The notes under the pieces were generated by a model. That model was given only the letters and a program-made list of their open reading frames with translations. It ran no database searches and had not been told where the DNA came from. The position numbers were made by a program, and so were the translations under genes. Shown one piece after another: positions 62,207 through 64,000 of a stretch of DNA of 64,000 nucleotides (position 1 is its first letter; each line of letters opens with the position of its first letter). The DNA lies in contig OX638326.1 of the NCBI GenBank assembly GCA_951812775.1, forward strand, positions 3,297,391 to 3,361,390. Reading direction: 5' to 3'. This DNA is from an uncultured Alphaproteobacteria bacterium (GTDB taxonomy: Bacteria; Pseudomonadota; Alphaproteobacteria; MPNO01; UBA2964).

Positions 62207-62279
62207 CGCAAGGCAGCCGGGTGGGACAACGACTACATGCAGAAAATCTTTGGCTTCTGACGTTCATGCGTTTGCCCTG
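62207..62279 (-). repeat. Right 73-bp terminal inverted repeat with ISAs1-type transposase tail
   Basis: It is inverted relative to 50106-50178. On the plus strand it encodes RKAAGWDNDYMQKIFGF and stop, the end of the same transposase, so both ends are the same IS end. The transposase body is missing. Confidence 0.85.
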
Positions 62280-62289
62280 GCTAACAACC
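62280..62289 (+). repeat. Right copy of 10-bp target site duplication
   Basis: GCTAACAACC, identical to 50096-50105. It is followed directly by the remaining codons of the efflux pump gene. Confidence 0.85.
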
Positions 62290-62676
62290 GGGTCGATGCG
62301 GGCTCTACCGCCAGAACAGGTGAGCCAGGGGGCCGGTATGATGAGGTTCTCGCGTCAGCTCGGGGGCGCGTTTGGCGTGAGTTTGTTGGCAACATTTGTT
62401 GATTTACGAACAGTGCATTACGCTGAATCCTATATTGCGACGCAAACATCCGGAAACTCCGCAACCATGGAATTCCTGCGCACTTTCCAGAGCTGTTTAG
62501 GGCAGGTCGGGACTCCGGAGGTCTTGCAGATGCCTGCCGCTTTGCAACAGCTTGGCAACGCGATCTTTGGCCAGGCGACAATGCCGGGTTTCCGGGAGGG
62601 TTTCCTTGTCGCGGCGCTGGTGTTTTTTGCGGCGATAATTCCGGGTAGTTTTCTGGGTAAGGGCAAATCGGAATAA
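62290..62676 (+). pseudogene. emrB: EmrB/QacA-type efflux pump, C-terminal 128 codons
   Basis: The fragment continues the gene cut at 50105 in the correct frame: GSMRALPPEQVSQGAGMMRFSRQLGGAFGVSLL, then a helical stretch and the last membrane segment (EGFLVAALVFFAAIIPGSFLGKGKSE). It cannot be translated as a pump by itself. It is followed after 16 bases by the dehydrogenase operon, which might once have been in the same transcript. Confidence 0.9.
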
Positions 62677-62692
62677 GGTGTCAAAATAAGCA

Positions 62693-63163
62693 ATGGCGAA
62701 GATTTCTCTCAAAGTGAATGGCGAGACGCATGAAGTCGATTGCGACCCCGCAACACCTTTAATCTATGTCTTGCGCAATCAACTGGATCTGGTTGGGGCA
62801 AAGCTTGGCTGCGGACTGGAACAGTGCGGCGCCTGTGCGGTCCTGGTTGATGGCGAGCATACCCTGTCCTGCGTTCGGGCAGCTTCTGAATTCGATAGGG
62901 CTGAAATTACCACCGTTGAAGGATTGGCAAAGAGTGGTCAACCCAGCGCCGTGCAACGGGCCTTTATTGAAGAAGGTGCCGCACAATGTGGTTACTGCAC
63001 TGCCGGTCTTGTAATTGCAGCCACCGCTTTGCTGGAAAAGAACCCCAAACCCGATGATGCGGAAATCCGCGAAGCGCTAGATGAGCATCTCTGTCGCTGT
63101 GGTTCTCATTTACGTGTTTTAAAAGCTATTGATCGCGTGGTGCAGGGAGGCGGAAATGCCTGA
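62693..63163 (+). CDS. [2Fe-2S] small subunit of a molybdenum dehydrogenase
   Basis: The 156-residue product has an N-terminal plant-type ferredoxin cluster (GCGLEQCGACAVLVDGEHTLSC, Cys pattern CxxxxCxxC...C) and a C-terminal second cluster (CGYCTAG ... LCRCG). This is the CoxS/IorA/NdhS-type electron-transfer subunit. It is translated just before the large subunit, which starts eight bases inside its end. Unlike the two orphan large subunits at 8.3 and 14.9 kb, this one has its partner. Confidence 0.95.
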   Translation: MAKISLKVNGETHEVDCDPATPLIYVLRNQLDLVGAKLGCGLEQCGACAVLVDGEHTLSCVRAASEFDRAEITTVEGLAKSGQPSAVQRAFIEEGAAQCGYCTAGLVIAATALLEKNPKPDDAEIREALDEHLCRCGSHLRVLKAIDRVVQGGGNA

Positions 63164-64000
63164 TAGTGCCAGTCTTGAAAAAAGCCCCGGCCTTGATAAA
63201 TGGATTTCAATCGGCAAGGACGGCCGCGTTCTTATCCATACCGGTAAGGTCGATATTGGTCAGCGTATCTCTACGGCTTTGGCACTGATTGCCGCGGAAG
63301 AGCTTGATGTGGATATTAGCCGTATCGACATCGCGCGGACGGAAACCGGTATCGATCCGGATGAAGGGATTACGTCGGGCAGCAACTCGATGGAAGAAGC
63401 AGGAAATGCGGTGCGGGCCGCATCAGCGACAGCGCGCCGACACCTGCTGTCGCTGGCTGCTGACTCCCTCGGCGTGGATGTGTCGACGCTTGAGATCTCT
63501 GATGGGTTGATCCAATCGCGCGGGACAAATCTTTCCGTTACTTACGAAGAGCTTGCCGATGATCAGCCCTTTGGCATTGATGTTGATCCCGAGGCGCTTG
63601 TCAAAGATCCGGCAAGCTACGGCATTATTGGCAAGCCGACAGTAACCCTTGGTCTTACAGAGATTGTTACCGGCCAACCGCATTTTGTACAGGATATGAA
63701 AATGCCTGGCATGTTGCATGCCCGGGTTGTTCGTCCACCACATTACAAAGCACGCTTAGCGGCACTGGATGATGCCGTGGCTGAGCGGACCTCCAACAGC
63801 GGATGCCAACTGGTGCGCGATGGCAGTTTTCTGGCCGTTGCCAGTGAAGACGAATTTTCTGCTGTTAAGGCAGCCGAGCGATTACGGGAAAACGCTGATT
63901 GGGATCTTGGTGAAGGATTGGAACCGCAGGATGTCTTCCGACGGCTGGTGTCCAATGAACGGGTTAGCCTGCCCGTGGTCGATGGGCTTCCGCAAAAGGA
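63156..64000 (+). CDS. Molybdopterin-binding large subunit (isoquinoline oxidoreductase/nicotinate dehydrogenase B type), incomplete
   Basis: ATG 63156 overlaps the small subunit end; 281 codons are visible before the window edge. The frame MPDSASLEKSPGLDKWISIGKDGRVLIHTGKVDIGQRISTALALIAAEELDVD, then TSGSNSMEEAGNAVRAASATARRHLL matches the N-terminus of IorB/nicotinate-dehydrogenase-B-like subunits, which start in a different order from CoxL. Such two-subunit enzymes lack an FAD subunit and pass electrons to cytochrome c. The catalytic C-terminus is outside the window. Confidence 0.9.
   Translation, partial: MPDSASLEKSPGLDKWISIGKDGRVLIHTGKVDIGQRISTALALIAAEELDVDISRIDIARTETGIDPDEGITSGSNSMEEAGNAVRAASATARRHLLSLAADSLGVDVSTLEISDGLIQSRGTNLSVTYEELADDQPFGIDVDPEALVKDPASYGIIGKPTVTLGLTEIVTGQPHFVQDMKMPGMLHARVVRPPHYKARLAALDDAVAERTSNSGCQLVRDGSFLAVASEDEFSAVKAAERLRENADWDLGEGLEPQDVFRRLVSNERVSLPVVDGLPQK

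Larger units (their letters stand above)
50106..62279. mobile_element. 12.17-kb inserted plasmid-like defence island with ISAs1-type ends
   Basis: The unit is bounded by 73-bp inverted repeats starting CAGGGCAAACGC and by a 10-bp direct duplication, and it splits an efflux pump gene cleanly. Cargo: truncated partition gene, higBA, DNA methyltransferase, paraMORC/GHKL ATPase and small partner, RepA, ParA and ribbon-helix-helix protein, second methylase pair with HNH nuclease, and a serine recombinase lacking its N-terminus. Both outer ends encode the C-terminus of an ISAs1-type transposase, but no complete transposase is inside. Movement would need a transposase supplied from elsewhere. Confidence 0.88.

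Noticed and set aside
61783..62229. Intact serine recombinase starting MSHPAALRWDRPEL
   Set aside because: The first residues come from the terminal repeat and occur identically at the left end (MSHPAALR); the true N-terminus with catalytic Ser is absent.
1..64000. CRISPR arrays, rRNA or tRNA genes
   Set aside because: No regularly spaced repeats, cas genes, rRNA sequences or cloverleaf-forming segments were seen by reading; a covariance-model search would settle tRNAs and sRNAs.

Overview
The window looks like chromosome of a free-living, probably marine alphaproteobacterium of moderate GC. This is an inference from gene families: a FeuP/FeuQ (PhoP/PhoQ)-like two-component pair beside a PepSY-type protein, a Rickettsia-17-kDa-type surface antigen, an alphaproteobacterial IS1-type transposase, an RPA-type plasmid initiator, and many small-molecule catabolic enzymes. 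No rRNA, tRNA or CRISPR array was recognised.

Layout. 1-5.5 kb: a minus-strand run of small envelope or secreted proteins (lytic transglycosylase, TolB/CsgG-like and peptidoglycan-binding protein, glycine-zipper surface antigen); several are broken by frameshifts or in-frame stops. 5.6-8.3 kb: PepSY-like protein, response regulator and sensor kinase. 8.3-31 kb: a dense catabolic region with two molybdenum-hydroxylase large subunits, an enamidase-like amidohydrolase, a 2,6-dihydropseudooxynicotine-hydrolase-like alpha/beta hydrolase, class II aldolase, a dead TauD-type dioxygenase, a solute-binding protein, aminotransferase, two sulfatases, metal-dependent hydrolase, ornithine-cyclodeaminase-like protein, SDR and creatinase-like protein. 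Together they suggest uptake and ring-opening of N-heterocyclic or amide compounds. 32-34.3 kb: a perfect sigma-54 promoter with twin upstream sites, a short gene broken at a G7 tract, and a convergent LuxO/NtrC-type activator broken by an 8-bp tandem duplication.

34.57-37.80 kb is a 3.2-kb IS1-type transposon with perfect 22-bp terminal repeats carrying a HigB/HigA-like toxin-antitoxin pair. Directly after it lies a peroxiredoxin whose peroxidatic cysteine codon is TGA, followed by a SECIS-like hairpin: a likely selenoprotein. 38.4-47.9 kb holds a broken Baeyer-Villiger-type monooxygenase, a copper ATPase, UbiD-type decarboxylase, enoyl-CoA hydratase, flavin reductase, MFS pump and a resorcylate-decarboxylase-type amidohydrolase.

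50.106-62.279 kb is a 12.17-kb insertion that cuts an EmrB-type efflux gene exactly; removing it with one copy of a 10-bp target duplication restores the reading frame. Both ends carry the same 73-bp inverted repeat, which encodes the C-terminus of an ISAs1-type transposase. Inside are a plasmid replicon (RepA, ParA, ribbon-helix-helix partner, iteron-like repeats), a higBA module, a paraMORC/GHKL ATPase with a DNA methyltransferase, and a second restriction-modification set (N6 methylase, D12 methylase, HNH nuclease). It appears to be a captured plasmid and defence island. After it come the EmrB remainder and the start of a [2Fe-2S] plus molybdopterin dehydrogenase operon.

A caution: the window contains many frameshifts and in-frame stops, some at positions where homologues have Gln. 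Either the region is decaying or the assembly has uncorrected errors; individual gene breaks should be read with this in mind.
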